Source of the DNA: QVMM01 sp047030855
GTDB taxonomy: Bacteria; Bacteroidota; Bacteroidia; Bacteroidales; Dysgonomonadaceae
Length of the DNA: 64,000 bases
Assembly (NCBI GenBank): GCA_047030855.1
Contig: JBKYIJ010000008.1
Span: 1,550,001 to 1,614,000, forward strand
Direction: 5' to 3'
Below the pieces are notes generated by a model. It saw nothing but the letters and a program-made list of their open reading frames with translations, was not told where the DNA came from and ran no database searches. Positions within the stretch are counted from its first letter, which is position 1. Each line of letters opens with the position of its first letter. The translations under genes and the position numbers were made by a program. This document shows, one piece after another, positions 7,508 to 18,214 of this stretch.

Positions 7508-10253
7508 GTGATTTTGTTTCGTCTTTTGTTACCAGCTTTATGATGTAAATACCTTTTGGTAAATTATCAGGCAATAAATATACGTTATTTTCTCCGGAAA
7601 TAGAAATTGTATTAAATATATTAAACACTTTAGCCCCGGATAAATTATATATACTTGCAGAAGCTTGCATTTCTTCCGATGAATTTATAACCAGATAATT
7701 ATTATTGTTTACGGAAGATATGAAATAACTTAGTTTTTCGGCATTCTGACTTTCGATAGAGTTGCCTTCTCCTATCGTAATTTTTATGGCATCGGTATAT
7801 GCTGTATAAAGATTATTTCCATAGCTTGCTCTCATTCTTATATAATAGTCTCCGATTGACAAATTATCAAATGTTGTTTCATACACATAAGCAGCAGGCA
7901 TTTTCGAATCAGTTTCTCTTGTTGGGAAAGTTGATTTCTTAGATAACTCAACTCTAAAACCTCCGTTTGCAAATGGCGATTCTACCCATTTTACAGTAAC
8001 GGATTTCGATCTTATGATAGAATTATTTGCCGGTTCGGTAATGACAGGAGTTTCCGGTACTTTAGTTTCCGTATTGACTTTAATATAGTCGGAAACAATC
8101 TCCCCTTCGTTTGTATTTACTTTTACTCTCATATAGTATTCAGAGTTATAAAGTAATATCTTTTCAGGAACTGTGTACTGCGTTGTGTTTACTTGTTCTG
8201 AAACAATTATTGATCTATCGTCAAATGTCGTATTTTTAGCAATTTGGATAGTGTAATAATTTGCGACAACAGAAGGCTCACTCCATCTAATTGTAGGGGT
8301 TAACGATATTTCTGAACCATCGGTTGGATCAGTAATTCTAACGTATTCAACATTAACACTCCAAGTGTCGGATGTTTCAACAGTAGATGAAGCTGTTACG
8401 GTTTTTACTCTCCAATAATAAGTTTGTTCTTTAAGAAAACTCATGTTAACCGAACTCAGTTCATTCGCAATCATTTCCCGTTTATAAACTACATTGAAAA
8501 AAGCGGCATCCTCTGAGATTTCGAAAACATAATATTCAGCATTTGTTACAGTTTCCCATTTGAAAGAGAAAGGTGCTGTAGCCCGTGATCCGTTTTCTGG
8601 ATACTGCAAATTTGTTTTATTACCTGTGCCGACCGATCTTCCCATTAATACAGGTGCATACTCATTTCCGTATCTGTCCAATACCGATACGGCATAAGTA
8701 TATGAAGACGTGGGTTTATCTGTCGGAATTGCTAAACTTTTTTCATATGAAATATCTACTATGTTTTTAGATAAAGCGAAATTTCCTGCTTTACTTACAT
8801 CTTCATTGGGGACTGCGTATACTACATATCTGATATTGTCTGTGGAATAATCCCATTTTAGAGTACTTCCGTCAATTCTTATATTAGTAGGAACGCCTTC
8901 TTCCGGAGCGGGTCGCCACAATGCGGGACGTATTGCTTTATTTTGGAAAGCTCTGTTGCGCAAGAAGTTCGTTAACGACATATCGATGAAAGGAGTACAA
9001 CTGAAAAATACACTACCAGGGGCTCCATTTTTGTCGAATGTCCGGTTATTCTCTATTTGTTTGATAAAATCTTCAGACGGAATAGTGAGTGATTTTAGCT
9101 GATTTTCTTCCAGTGATTGGTTCAATAAATAAGCATACGTCTCCAGCTGAGACAGATTATTTACCGTACCGAATTCTTTACTTTTTGCTAAGGAAATTTT
9201 TGTTGACGGTGGTATGTATTCAGACAAATAATGACTTGCATAAAATTGTGTGTCGTACAAATTTGCCATTCTCGACCACCATTCACATAATACTGTATAT
9301 GAAAAGTCTGAATCCGTAGCCCAATATATTTGAGGTGAAATATAATCAATAGTCTTTGCCTTCATCCAAGCCAAAGCATCACAATAGATTGCATTGTATG
9401 TATCCGAACCATTTTGTCTGGTTTTCGGGAGATCAACTCCATAAGAGTCTGCTACGCTTTGGCTTGTAGTCCAGAAACCTCTTGGGCTAACTCCGAATTG
9501 CACGTAAGGTTTTATTTTTTTTATCGTATCCTGTACATTTTCTATTAGAGTGTTGACATTACTCCGTCTCCAATCACCGACAGGCATATCCTTAGGCTTC
9601 CATCGATTCTGTGAAGATGTATCTTGATTGGTTATAGTTTCGACATAAAAATAATCGTCAAAAACTATTCCGTCAACATCATATTTATTTACAATTTCTC
9701 CAATTATATTTTTTACTAAACCTTGTACTTCAGGGTTTCCCGGATCTAATATCGTAACAGGTCCATTACTGGTAGGTAATTCTAACACCCATTCAGGATG
9801 ATCTTTTCTGTAATCGCCGGGTTTATCTTTGTAGGCTCCGGCTTGTGATTCAAAACGATAAGGGTTTACCCATGCATGAAGTTCCATTCCTCTTTTATGT
9901 GCTTCTTCAATTACATAGGTTAAAGGATCATATCCCGGATCAAAACCTCTGGAATCAGATAACTCCACAGCCCATACGTCGTAAGACGATTTGTACATTG
10001 CATCTGCACGTCCACGCACCTGAAAGAAAACAGTATTTATGTTAGCCATTTTCATTCGGTCGAGCAGCATTATCAAGCGTTGCTTTTGATTGTTTATTTG
10101 TGTTTGATTACCTGTTTCAGTAACTTTAGATTTTGGCCAATCTATACCATATACGGTTGCCAACCATCCGGCACGCATTTCTCTTTTGGGGGATTCTGCA
10201 AATGCTGCAGAGAAAAAGATGAGCAATAATGCTATGATAGAAATTCTTTTCAT
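7491..10253 (-). CDS. GHL10 (DUF187) glycoside hydrolase-like protein with Fn3 repeats and T9SS tail
   Basis: This is a 920-residue secreted protein. The signal peptide ends near residue 19. Residues ~22-400 form the GHL10/DUF187 TIM-barrel domain: EMRAGWLATVYGIDWP, FFQVRGRADAMY, HAWVNPYRF, VDGIVFDDYFY, FGVSPRGFW and DYISPQIYW are all typical. Several fibronectin-III-like repeats follow (~440-830), then a short T9SS-like tail ending SLKWIR. GHL10 includes E. coli DigH (YddW), which cleaves glycan strands stripped of stem peptides. That fits the amidase at 33965 as a partner acting first. The acidic pair in FDDYFY is a good catalytic candidate. A stem-loop precedes the gene and a terminator overlaps its stop. 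Confidence 0.85.
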   Translation of the reverse strand: MKRISIIALLLIFFSAAFAESPKREMRAGWLATVYGIDWPKSKVTETGNQTQINNQKQRLIMLLDRMKMANINTVFFQVRGRADAMYKSSYDVWAVELSDSRGFDPGYDPLTYVIEEAHKRGMELHAWVNPYRFESQAGAYKDKPGDYRKDHPEWVLELPTSNGPVTILDPGNPEVQGLVKNIIGEIVNKYDVDGIVFDDYFYVETITNQDTSSQNRWKPKDMPVGDWRRSNVNTLIENVQDTIKKIKPYVQFGVSPRGFWTTSQSVADSYGVDLPKTRQNGSDTYNAIYCDALAWMKAKTIDYISPQIYWATDSDFSYTVLCEWWSRMANLYDTQFYASHYLSEYIPPSTKISLAKSKEFGTVNNLSQLETYAYLLNQSLEENQLKSLTIPSEDFIKQIENNRTFDKNGAPGSVFFSCTPFIDMSLTNFLRNRAFQNKAIRPALWRPAPEEGVPTNIRIDGSTLKWDYSTDNIRYVVYAVPNEDVSKAGNFALSKNIVDISYEKSLAIPTDKPTSSYTYAVSVLDRYGNEYAPVLMGRSVGTGNKTNLQYPENGSRATAPFSFKWETVTNAEYYVFEISEDAAFFNVVYKREMIANELSSVNMSFLKEQTYYWRVKTVTASSTVETSDTWSVNVEYVRITDPTDGSEISLTPTIRWSEPSVVANYYTIQIAKNTTFDDRSIIVSEQVNTTQYTVPEKILLYNSEYYMRVKVNTNEGEIVSDYIKVNTETKVPETPVITEPANNSIIRSKSVTVKWVESPFANGGFRVELSKKSTFPTRETDSKMPAAYVYETTFDNLSIGDYYIRMRASYGNNLYTAYTDAIKITIGEGNSIESQNAEKLSYFISSVNNNNYLVINSSEEMQASASIYNLSGAKVFNIFNTISISGENNVYLLPDNLPKGIYIIKLVTKDETKSLKWIR

Positions 10254-10268
10254 TTATTATTTTTTTAA

Positions 10269-10302
10269 TCTTATTATCGGCAGGAGTCTGCCGATAATAA
10301 GA
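10269..10302 (-). promoter_or_regulatory. perfect 15-bp inverted repeat between SusCD genes and GHL10 gene
   Basis: The arms TCTTATTATCGGCAG and its exact complement flank a 4-base loop (GAGT). No U-run follows on either strand, so a classic terminator is unlikely. It fits an mRNA-stabilising or processing hairpin that sets different levels of the SusCD part and the downstream enzyme part of one transcript. Confidence 0.55.
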
Positions 10303-10320
10303 TATTTAATAATTCAGTAT

Positions 10321-11984
10321 TTAGAACAGTTTAGATTTTTTATTGTTCAAAGTGATACCATATATTGAAACACCTTCAATTAGAGTTTCAACTTTTTTCG
10401 TATTAGGATCATATCTTTTTAATCCTGTAGCTTCGGACGCACCTGTCGCCGGAGCTCTGTAACCAAAGTATAAACATCCGTCTTCTTCATCTACAACCAT
10501 TTGTGTTACATGGAATGGTTCATTGGTTCCAGCAATATCATTTGGCAATATAACATCTGTACCGTTTGATTGGATTAAATACTTTTTCATACCAGTTTCC
10601 GTAACAGTCGTTATACTATTGATTTCGCTTACAGGAATTCTGTATATTCCCGAAAATGAAGGAATTGCCACATATAGTACTGATCTTGCATTGTCTAAAG
10701 CCATTGACCTTATTGCCGCACCAGCTAATACACTTCCCGAAGAGGGAGGGGTTACTTGAGCTGTACCTATACCGGTTGCCAGAATGTCTTGTTCTTGGAA
10801 GCGGAATATTCCGCCATTGGAATTTAATTTCCCCCCACCACCAAACATCATTAATTCTGAAAAAGGAACTGTTTAATGCACCGAATCTGATTGATATATT
10901 ATAATAACCGATGCGGTCATTAGCTACCCAAAAGCCTATTCCGTCAATCCGTTTTCCCGGCTTGTTTCTGTCTGAAAGTTGAAGTTTAGATATCCCTGTA
11001 TTCCTATCCGAAACATAAAAAAGTATTTCCGTCTATATAACCATAAAATGGGTCATCATTTGCAGCACCGCCGGTATTGTCTAGCATGACTTCTGTTGTC
11101 AATCCGTCTTTTGAGACAACTGTTATTTTTCCATCACCCATTATTCCGAAAGAATCATCTTGCCATGTAGCTTTAAATCCAGCATCCAGAACGTACAATA
11201 AAGAATCGTGGAAAAGTATGCATAAAGAATTTTGACCTGACGAAGCATTCAGTATATATGGTTTATTTTGGACATCACTTGGCAAAGTCTTTATTATTTT
11301 AAGTGCATTGATTTTTCCGTCTTTTACTGCATAATAGAGTGTTTTCACAGGTGTGTCGTAGCCTACCTGTATGTTGACCTCTCTATTGGGCAGTACTCTT
11401 GTCCCTAATTTTGTTTTCAGGGTGATAGTTTGTGAACCTACATTTTTAAACTTTAATACACCCGGATCTTTTTCTAAACTTGAAGAGATAGGATTGCCGT
11501 TTTCATCCAGCGTTCCTTCAGGGAAGATCCATTCATAGCTTTCGATTGAGTCTTTAGGGTTAGGTAGGTAAACGTCTAAAACAACAGGAGATTTTTTTAT
11601 CTCAACAGTTGAATCTGTAGATGTGTAATTTGCAACTACTTTGATATCGGAAATATATAACTTTTTCGAAAGTGTTCCGACACCATCCAAAGTAAGTTTT
11701 ACATTGTATACTCCAGGCTCGTTATAGCTATGTATGGGATTTTCCTCATTACTTGTGGTTCCATCCCCGAAGTCCCATGTTGGAGATCCTTTTTTTACAG
11801 AGCTATTCGTAAACTGAATGTCTGACCATATAAAATAATCGCTGGTATACGTGTCTCGGAAAGAAAAATTTATATCAGGATCTGGAAACGTATGTATATC
11901 CGCATCATTCTCACATGATGTAGCGAGGAATAATACCAGAACTGATAATGCAATATAATTAAATATACTTTTCATATTTCTCAA
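10321..11984 (-). pseudogene. PKD-domain propeller lipoprotein in SusE/F position, two +1 frameshifts
   Basis: The 5' part (11984-11004) starts with a lipoprotein signal (ATSC, Cys ~24). It then has a PKD domain (PTWDFGDGTTS, NPIHSYNEPGVYNVKL) and propeller-like sequence. The frame stops at 11004. Removing one base from the A6 run at 11017-11022 restores reading (NTFYVSDRNTGISKLQLSD). A second +1 shift near 10841-10864 is needed to reach the last 176 codons: either the A5 run at 10860 or the C6 run at 10841 would do. Repaired, it would be about 550 residues. Position after SusC, SusD and another lipoprotein suggests a surface glycan-binding protein. The breaks may be real or may be sequencing errors. 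Confidence 0.7.
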
Positions 11985-11987
11985 ACT

Positions 11988-12827
11988 TTAATTTAATTTG
12001 ATAGTTTTTACTTCCGTCATTGTTGAAATATTTTCATTATCAATGACTTTTATCTGTGCATCAACTGAGTAGCTTTTCTTATATATGATTTTGAAACTTT
12101 TGGTTGATCCGTCATAAAGCAAAGAATCTGCCGGAATTGAGTAGAACAAATTTCTCACTGTATCCTGATATTCTTTTTTGATAGTATACGGTATTTTTCC
12201 TGTAACAGGGTCTAAAGGTAATGTATCAATATAAATACGGAATCTTTCTTCGCTTACTCTCGAGAATGTAGTCGTTAATATTGTATTTAGGTCTGAAACC
12301 TCTGCTTTAGAGTATATTTCGTCTTGGAAATTCTCTAAATATCCGATTCCAAAATTTTTCTCGAAGGCATTCTTATCGAACACGTTGTCAGGCATAGATT
12401 CTGAATTTAATGTATAACTTGTCGGAATGCCCGAATTTACCAGATAGGTTAATGTACTATCAGTCCAATAGGTTTCTAAGTGAGGATAAGAAGCAATACC
12501 TTGGAATGCTCTTACTAATTCAGTTGTATCGCTTGCTCGCCTTACAGTCGTAGTTCTTATTAACGGACAAGTAACACTTTTTTCTGTTTTGCAATAAGTA
12601 GTATACCACGCTTCAAATCCACTGATTGTTTTACCGTCGTTAGGATAATACTGCAATTTGAAGTAAATAGAGTCACCCGCTGTTATCTCTGTAGATTTTA
12701 TTTCCCAATAAGCAGTTGGTCCGAATTTTCCGACATTTATCACATCATCTACAGGATCATTTATGGTACATGCCGTAATAATACTGCACGCCATTAAGAA
12801 TAATATAAATCTATTTATATGTTTCAT
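11988..12827 (-). CDS. unknown lipoprotein of the SusCD operon
   Basis: This 279-residue protein has a lipoprotein signal with Cys at ~20 (SIITAC). I do not recognise the family. The body is beta-rich with no catalytic motif. Its stop is 3 bases before the start of the PKD lipoprotein and it begins 28 bases after SusD, so all are co-transcribed. Lipoproteins in this position in SusCD operons usually bind ligand at the cell surface next to SusD. That role is inferred from place only. Confidence 0.7.
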   Translation of the reverse strand: MKHINRFILFLMACSIITACTINDPVDDVINVGKFGPTAYWEIKSTEITAGDSIYFKLQYYPNDGKTISGFEAWYTTYCKTEKSVTCPLIRTTTVRRASDTTELVRAFQGIASYPHLETYWTDSTLTYLVNSGIPTSYTLNSESMPDNVFDKNAFEKNFGIGYLENFQDEIYSKAEVSDLNTILTTTFSRVSEERFRIYIDTLPLDPVTGKIPYTIKKEYQDTVRNLFYSIPADSLLYDGSTKSFKIIYKKSYSVDAQIKVIDNENISTMTEVKTIKLN

Positions 12828-12855
12828 TGTAGTTTCTATCTATATATTATAATTA

Positions 12856-14466
12856 TTATTTTGCCCAGATCATAGGTTCTTTCAACCAATTAGGATTTTG
12901 GTATGCATTAAGTCTTATAAGCTCTTGAGGATTATATATATTCTCAGTTTGAGGGTCATAGTTTATTCTTTGCACCCAATCCTGATTGCCGCCCCAAACC
13001 CCTTGTAGCAGATTGTAGGGACGTTGCAATGTCGGATAGATAATAACTCCGTCATAAGCGATATTGTTGGTGCTGTTGCTGTACTTATATCTTCTCATGT
13101 CGTTCCATTGTTCTGCCTGAAGATACAGACATACATATTTTTGCCTCATAAGATGTCCAATGTTGAATCCGGATACCGGGAAATATTTTGTATCTTCAAA
13201 ATAACGTGTTACATATGTTGCATTTTCAATTCCATAGCGGTTAAAGCTTACAGTGACAGCTTCTTTTGTAGTTTCGGCGGCTTCATCTTTTAATCCCATC
13301 CAATATTGAGCTTCAGCTTTGATTAACAATAACTCCTCAGTAAGCATATATGATATGAATGAAGTGTTTTGTGTCCAAATAACAGGCTTTCCTCCGTCAG
13401 TCGTAGTCAAATCAGGATAATTTCTTATATTATAAGAAGCGTCTATTCCAATATTATTTTCCAGATATCGGTATTTTTGAGCATTGTCTCCTTCAGGACC
13501 TATGTTTCTTTTCATCATATATATTAATCTCGGATCGTCTGCCCAACCTCTACGCCTATCAAAACTGTCGTGAACACCCATGATGTCTTCCATGAAAAAT
13601 TTGGATGGAACGGTGGCATCTAATCCATTTTTAAAACTTTCCCATGAGTTAACCTGCGGACGCGATGGTCCCCAAGGGCAGTTTGATTCAGCAGAACCTC
13701 CACCGGGATAAGTGTAATGAGGTTCCTCCCAGTTCACAAGCGCACTGTCTACCGCATTTATAATTCTTCTGCAATTTTCAGGGGTATTTTCCCAATTAGG
13801 AAGCTTACGTAAAAGCATACGAGCTTGTAATGCATAAGTCAGGCTCTGCCATTTTTTTAGATCTCCTGCATATATTCTATCTTTACTACTGTTAATAGAT
13901 GGATTTGTTACTGCATTTGTCCATGAAGGATCATCATATTTTGCTAAAACGTCATTAAATTCACCTTCCATCCAGTCATAAATTTCCTGTTGAGTGTCGT
14001 ATCTGGGTGTTGTCGATGTATAAGCTTCCTTTAGAGGCATATCTCCAAACATATCTGTAGTCAAAAGGGTAGACATAAGACGTATAGTTCTTGCTACCAA
14101 TATATAATTGTAAGCTCCTTTTTTCTGGGCAGAAGCAAGTAATTCGCCGACATTTGTACCAATGTCATAATAATGTCGTCTCCATTGAGGGTGCCTGCTC
14201 ATTGTCAAAAAGTCCCAACCGCCTCTGTATGCGTATGCATTCGTTTGAGATTTACCGGTAGTTGTTAAATTATTCGAAAGATACGCAGAATATTCGCCGT
14301 GATCATAATTTAATAATGACCCATAAAAAATTATGGTAGGCAATAGCTCTTCTGGTGGAACAGAAGTCGGTACATCTTTATTTTCGTTTACATCTAAGAA
14401 ATCATCGCAGCTTGTCAGAGTTAAGCAAAGCAATAATAAGATGCTTATATATTTACTTATTTTCAT
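12856..14466 (-). CDS. SusD/RagB family nutrient-binding outer membrane lipoprotein
   Basis: This 536-residue protein begins with a lipoprotein signal (LCLTLTSC, Cys ~19) and then DDFLDVNENKDVPTS, the usual start of the SusD-like_2 type. TPR-like helices follow (TIRLMSTLLTTDMFGDMPL, SLTYALQARMLLRK), and the C-terminal half has EELLLIKAEAQYW and QWNDMRRYKYS, all typical of the family. SusD forms a lid on the SusC barrel and binds the oligomer to be imported. It is encoded 14 bases downstream of SusC. SusD-like_2 members are not restricted to neutral glycans, so a muropeptide or cell-wall glycan ligand is possible from context but unproven. Confidence 0.9.
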   Translation of the reverse strand: MKISKYISILLLLCLTLTSCDDFLDVNENKDVPTSVPPEELLPTIIFYGSLLNYDHGEYSAYLSNNLTTTGKSQTNAYAYRGGWDFLTMSRHPQWRRHYYDIGTNVGELLASAQKKGAYNYILVARTIRLMSTLLTTDMFGDMPLKEAYTSTTPRYDTQQEIYDWMEGEFNDVLAKYDDPSWTNAVTNPSINSSKDRIYAGDLKKWQSLTYALQARMLLRKLPNWENTPENCRRIINAVDSALVNWEEPHYTYPGGGSAESNCPWGPSRPQVNSWESFKNGLDATVPSKFFMEDIMGVHDSFDRRRGWADDPRLIYMMKRNIGPEGDNAQKYRYLENNIGIDASYNIRNYPDLTTTDGGKPVIWTQNTSFISYMLTEELLLIKAEAQYWMGLKDEAAETTKEAVTVSFNRYGIENATYVTRYFEDTKYFPVSGFNIGHLMRQKYVCLYLQAEQWNDMRRYKYSNSTNNIAYDGVIIYPTLQRPYNLLQGVWGGNQDWVQRINYDPQTENIYNPQELIRLNAYQNPNWLKEPMIWAK

Positions 14467-14480
14467 AATCGTTCAGATAT

Positions 14481-17400
14481 TTAGAATGTTGCGTTTAATG
14501 TTATGTTAAAACTACGAGTATTAGGTACAACCAGATCATCCATACCCATAGATCCGCTACCTCCATTGCTTCCAGTGTTTACCTGAGGATCAGATCCTGA
14601 ATATTTTGTCCATAAGAATAAGTTTCGTCCTGTTAATGAAACGTTCAATCCTTTTATAGGAGTTTTTCTTACATATTTGCTAAGATCGTAACCTATAGTG
14701 ACGTGGCTAAGTCTTACATAAGAGCCGTCTTCTATAAAATTAGAACTTGCCTGTGTAAAATAATTGCTTATAAACTGTTGATTGAATGTAACAGGCGTTG
14801 TGTTTTGTTTATATGTTCCATCAGGTTGCAAAACGACTCCATCTATTACGATCTGACGGTCACGATAGTCTTCCAAACGTTTATGCATACCATTGCCGTA
14901 CAAAGATATCGCTGTGCCGTTTGCTACGTCTCCACCTTTTCTTATATCAAATAAGAAAGAAAGGCTCAGGTCTTTCCATTGGAAGTTACTACCTACGCCC
15001 ATACGGAAATCGGGTTCTCTGTCTCCAATAAGAATATTAGGGTCTGCTGCGACTCTTGGTGTTCCATCCTCATTTACTATTATTTTGCCATCAGGTGTTC
15101 TTTCGTAGTCACGTCCGATTATGGATGTTGTAGAATGTCCAAGATATGCTGTTGGTTGGATATCGTTGCCGATTCTACCAGCTGTATTAGCGACCTGAAT
15201 TTGTCCCATAGGAAGATCGGTTACTTTACTTCTATTGTAAGAGAAAATAACGTTACCTGTCCATTTGAAATCTTTATTTTTTAAGATATCTTGATCTAAA
15301 GATATTTCCATACCCTTATTTTCAATACTACCTCCGTTCAATGTCTGAAGAATAGTTCCTGCCGTCGGAGATGTTCTTACAGTTATGATCTGGTCATTCA
15401 CTTTAGTTGAATAATAAGCTATATCCAGACGAGTTTTGCTATTAAAGAATCTTAAGTCTGCCCCGATTTCCCAAGAATCTGTCATTTCAGGTTTTAGCTC
15501 TTTTGCAACAGCGAGCGTAGGAAGCACTCCATATCCCGGATCCGGATGCGTAGGTTTATAAGAGAACTTTTGTCCGTATTGGTTTGCTGGAGCATCTTTA
15601 CCTACTCTTGCCCAGTTTCCTCTCACTTTACCATAACTAAATATATCGTTTGAGATGTTAAACAATTCAGAGAAAACGAACCCTCCTGTTACAGAAGGAT
15701 AAAAGTATGAATTTTTATTTGTTGGCAAAGTTGAAGAATGGTCATTTCTTCCGGTAACACTTACTGAAGCTATTCCTTTATAGTCGAATCTTAATTCGCC
15801 AAAGAAACCGTAAAGCCTTCTTTTGCTATGTGAAGCATAATTATCTTTTTGATAGCCTGTTACGGAATTTCTGACATTAGAAATGCTATAAAAATCAGGA
15901 ATAATAAAATCTGTTCCTCCCAGATATGTAGTTAATCCTTTGCTCAATTTCATTTCTGTTCCTGCCATAGCTTCTATGGTATAATCATCATTAAATGTAT
16001 ATTTATACCTGGCAATAGCCTGAGCTGTAAATGTTGAACTTCTTGTGTTTCTCAAATATGCAGTTCCGTAATAGCTAGGTGAAAGGTTTTCAGAGGGATC
16101 TTTAGTCGGTTCTTTTATCGGATCCCAGCTTCCGTGGTTGATTGCATTTTGTCTTACCAGATCCCGTGAAAAGCGCGGTGTTGTATATTCTTCCCATGAA
16201 GAATTTCCATGTTCATATCCGATACGTCCCGAAAGGTCAAGTCCTTTTATCACTTTCCAGTTCGCGGTTGCCTGTAAGATATTATTCGTAGCTTCCCGTT
16301 CTTGAGTATCTTCATATCTGTTCCAATAAGGGTTCAGCGGAGACTTTTCGATAGTTGGATCAAGATATAGCCAACGAATAGAACCATCAGGGTTTTTATA
16401 ATTATTCATATCATCGTTTATCGGCCAAGAATAAGCTCTAGCCAAATAACTGCTGGTTTTGCTGCCTGTCTCATTTCCGTTTGCATCCCTAAATTTCGAG
16501 TTGTTGATGTTTGCCATGAAAGTCATACTCAAAGTTGGAGATATGTCAAATGTTGTTTTTAACATCATGCCCACTCTGTCCAGTTTGTCCTTAGGAATAA
16601 CCCCTTCTTGCGAAAGATAGTTCAAAGAAGCAAAAGCTGTAAATTTTTCGCCTCCTGCTGATACAGAAAGATCATGTTTATGCATAAGAGCCGTTTCGAA
16701 AAAATCTTCTGCATTCTTATAGGTCTTCTCGCCCAAAGCATTTATTGGTCCCCAACCTCCGGTTGTCGGAAGGGAAGTTTTTACTCCATTTGCACCGGGC
16801 AGCCATTTGTTTTGGATTTCAGGTACGCGATAGACATTGTCTATTTGAAAACTGTTGTTGAAATTGACTGTTATCTTTCCTTTTTTTGCCGATTTGGTTG
16901 TAACCATGATTACACCGTTCGCTCCTTCTTGTCCATACAAAGCAGAAGCCGCTGCACCTTTAAGAATAGTTACGTTTTCAATATCAGCAGGGTTGATATT
17001 TGCCATACCTCCCGATCCCGCAGACATATTCATCCCGTCAATAACAAATAAGGGCTCATTATTACTTCCTGTACTAATGGATGAAATAGCACGGATTACA
17101 AGATGTGAACTTGCATTAGGAGAACCTCCTGATTGTGTAATGTTCAAACCGGCTACTTTTCCTTGCAGCCCTTGTATGAAGTTTGTTGGCTTAGAGGCAA
17201 GCAGATCATCGGAATTTAAGGATTGAACGGCGAAGTTCATCCTCTTTTTTTCCTGAACAACACCCATCGCTGTTACTACTACCTCTTCGATCTGTTGAGC
17301 GACAGGATGCATAGTTACATCGAGCGTTGTCGTGGTAGGGGTTGTCTTGATCTCCTGAGTTTCCATTCCCAGATAGTCAAAAGTCAATGCAGAACCGGTA

Positions 17401-17597
17401 GGTACGGTTATTGAATACTTTCCGTCCAGGTCTGTCATAACACCGGTGGTGGTGCCTTTCACTGATACTGATACTCCTATTAAAGGCTCCTTCGTTTCGT
17501 CAACAACGACGCCCTTAATTGTTTGTTGGGCTAAAGCTGCTGTTATTGGAAGGATTGTAAATAAAAATAGTAAGAAAAGCCATCTTTTCATATTCAT
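14481..17597 (-). CDS. SusC/RagA family TonB-linked outer membrane transporter
   Basis: This is a 1038-residue protein, a normal length for the family. A signal peptide ends near residue 24 (ITAALAQQ). A carboxypeptidase-regulatory-like domain follows (~27-105: IKGVVVDETKEPLIGVSVSV), then a TonB box region (IEEVVVTAMG), a plug (~120-240: GLQGKVAGLNI, LFVIDGMNM, ALYGQEGANGVIMVTTK) and a 22-strand barrel ending in FNITLNATF. It imports oligomers through the outer membrane using TonB energy. It is the first gene of the left arm. No ECF sigma/anti-sigma pair or hybrid two-component sensor is in the window, so its regulator lies elsewhere. The second ATG at 17591 is an equally good start. Confidence 0.92.
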   Translation of the reverse strand: MNMKRWLFLLFLFTILPITAALAQQTIKGVVVDETKEPLIGVSVSVKGTTTGVMTDLDGKYSITVPTGSALTFDYLGMETQEIKTTPTTTTLDVTMHPVAQQIEEVVVTAMGVVQEKKRMNFAVQSLNSDDLLASKPTNFIQGLQGKVAGLNITQSGGSPNASSHLVIRAISSISTGSNNEPLFVIDGMNMSAGSGGMANINPADIENVTILKGAAASALYGQEGANGVIMVTTKSAKKGKITVNFNNSFQIDNVYRVPEIQNKWLPGANGVKTSLPTTGGWGPINALGEKTYKNAEDFFETALMHKHDLSVSAGGEKFTAFASLNYLSQEGVIPKDKLDRVGMMLKTTFDISPTLSMTFMANINNSKFRDANGNETGSKTSSYLARAYSWPINDDMNNYKNPDGSIRWLYLDPTIEKSPLNPYWNRYEDTQEREATNNILQATANWKVIKGLDLSGRIGYEHGNSSWEEYTTPRFSRDLVRQNAINHGSWDPIKEPTKDPSENLSPSYYGTAYLRNTRSSTFTAQAIARYKYTFNDDYTIEAMAGTEMKLSKGLTTYLGGTDFIIPDFYSISNVRNSVTGYQKDNYASHSKRRLYGFFGELRFDYKGIASVSVTGRNDHSSTLPTNKNSYFYPSVTGGFVFSELFNISNDIFSYGKVRGNWARVGKDAPANQYGQKFSYKPTHPDPGYGVLPTLAVAKELKPEMTDSWEIGADLRFFNSKTRLDIAYYSTKVNDQIITVRTSPTAGTILQTLNGGSIENKGMEISLDQDILKNKDFKWTGNVIFSYNRSKVTDLPMGQIQVANTAGRIGNDIQPTAYLGHSTTSIIGRDYERTPDGKIIVNEDGTPRVAADPNILIGDREPDFRMGVGSNFQWKDLSLSFLFDIRKGGDVANGTAISLYGNGMHKRLEDYRDRQIVIDGVVLQPDGTYKQNTTPVTFNQQFISNYFTQASSNFIEDGSYVRLSHVTIGYDLSKYVRKTPIKGLNVSLTGRNLFLWTKYSGSDPQVNTGSNGGSGSMGMDDLVVPNTRSFNITLNATF

Positions 17598-17747
17598 AAT
17601 AGTTTTTAATTAAGGAAACATTTTAGTTATTATGTTTTTAAGTTTAATAAAATTAATATTCGTATTTATGGTATTTTAATAGACTAATTAATCATTCATG
17701 GTGTTCTATCTCAATTTGCCAATTAGTTATTATCTCTAAATTCGATG

Positions 17748-17778
17748 CAAAATAATACGCTTTTTTATTTTTGGCAAA
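17748..17778 (-). promoter_or_regulatory. putative promoter of the SusCD operon
   Basis: Read on the minus strand, TTTG (17778-17775) is followed 19 bases later by TTATTTTG (17755-17748), close to the TAnnTTTG -7 consensus. The leader to SusC would be about 140 bases. Confidence 0.4.
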
Positions 17779-18117
17779 TATTTGCTTTATTTTAACAAGT
17801 ACTTTTCTTATTATTAATAAACATAAACATTATTTTACGTTTATTCATATATTTACATATTATTTAATTTATGAATTCGTTTTTCTTTGCAGCTCACGAT
17901 TATTATAGCTTATTGTATTTGCTTATTTTTATGTTTCAAATGTTTACGTGTGAATTTGAAATGCAATTTAGATTTTTTTTATATTAAAATATGTGTATAA
18001 ATCAAAAAAAATAACAATTACCTGTATGGAAATATAAAATGATTGGAAAATTGTCTATATTCGTGTCGTTAAGAATTTGTTTCTTTATTTATCAAGATGA
18101 TATGAGATACGGCGTCT

Positions 18118-18125
18118 TAACTTTG
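18118..18125 (+). promoter_or_regulatory. -7 box ahead of the right arm
   Basis: TAACTTTG matches TAnnTTTG exactly. No good TTTG lies 19-20 bases upstream, so the promoter may need an activator. The expected leader is about 80 bases. Confidence 0.4.
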
Positions 18126-18214
18126 TAAAACAATTAGGTGTTGCCATGGATGCGAATCCTTTTTTATTTGATTTAAAGGTAATAAAGAACCATACAATCT
18201 GAAAAATATTTTAC

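Larger units (their letters stand above)
17598..18214. other. divergent AT-rich control region between the two arms of the locus
   Basis: This 617-bp gap has no credible ORF. It separates SusC (leftward) from the metallophosphatase gene (rightward) and holds putative promoters for both. Its great length compared with other gaps here suggests regulator binding sites or long leaders. No riboswitch that I can name is visible. Confidence 0.6.

Noticed and set aside
17598..18214. A small regulatory gene or riboswitch in the divergent gap
   Set aside because: No ORF with a plausible start and no conserved riboswitch core could be found by eye.
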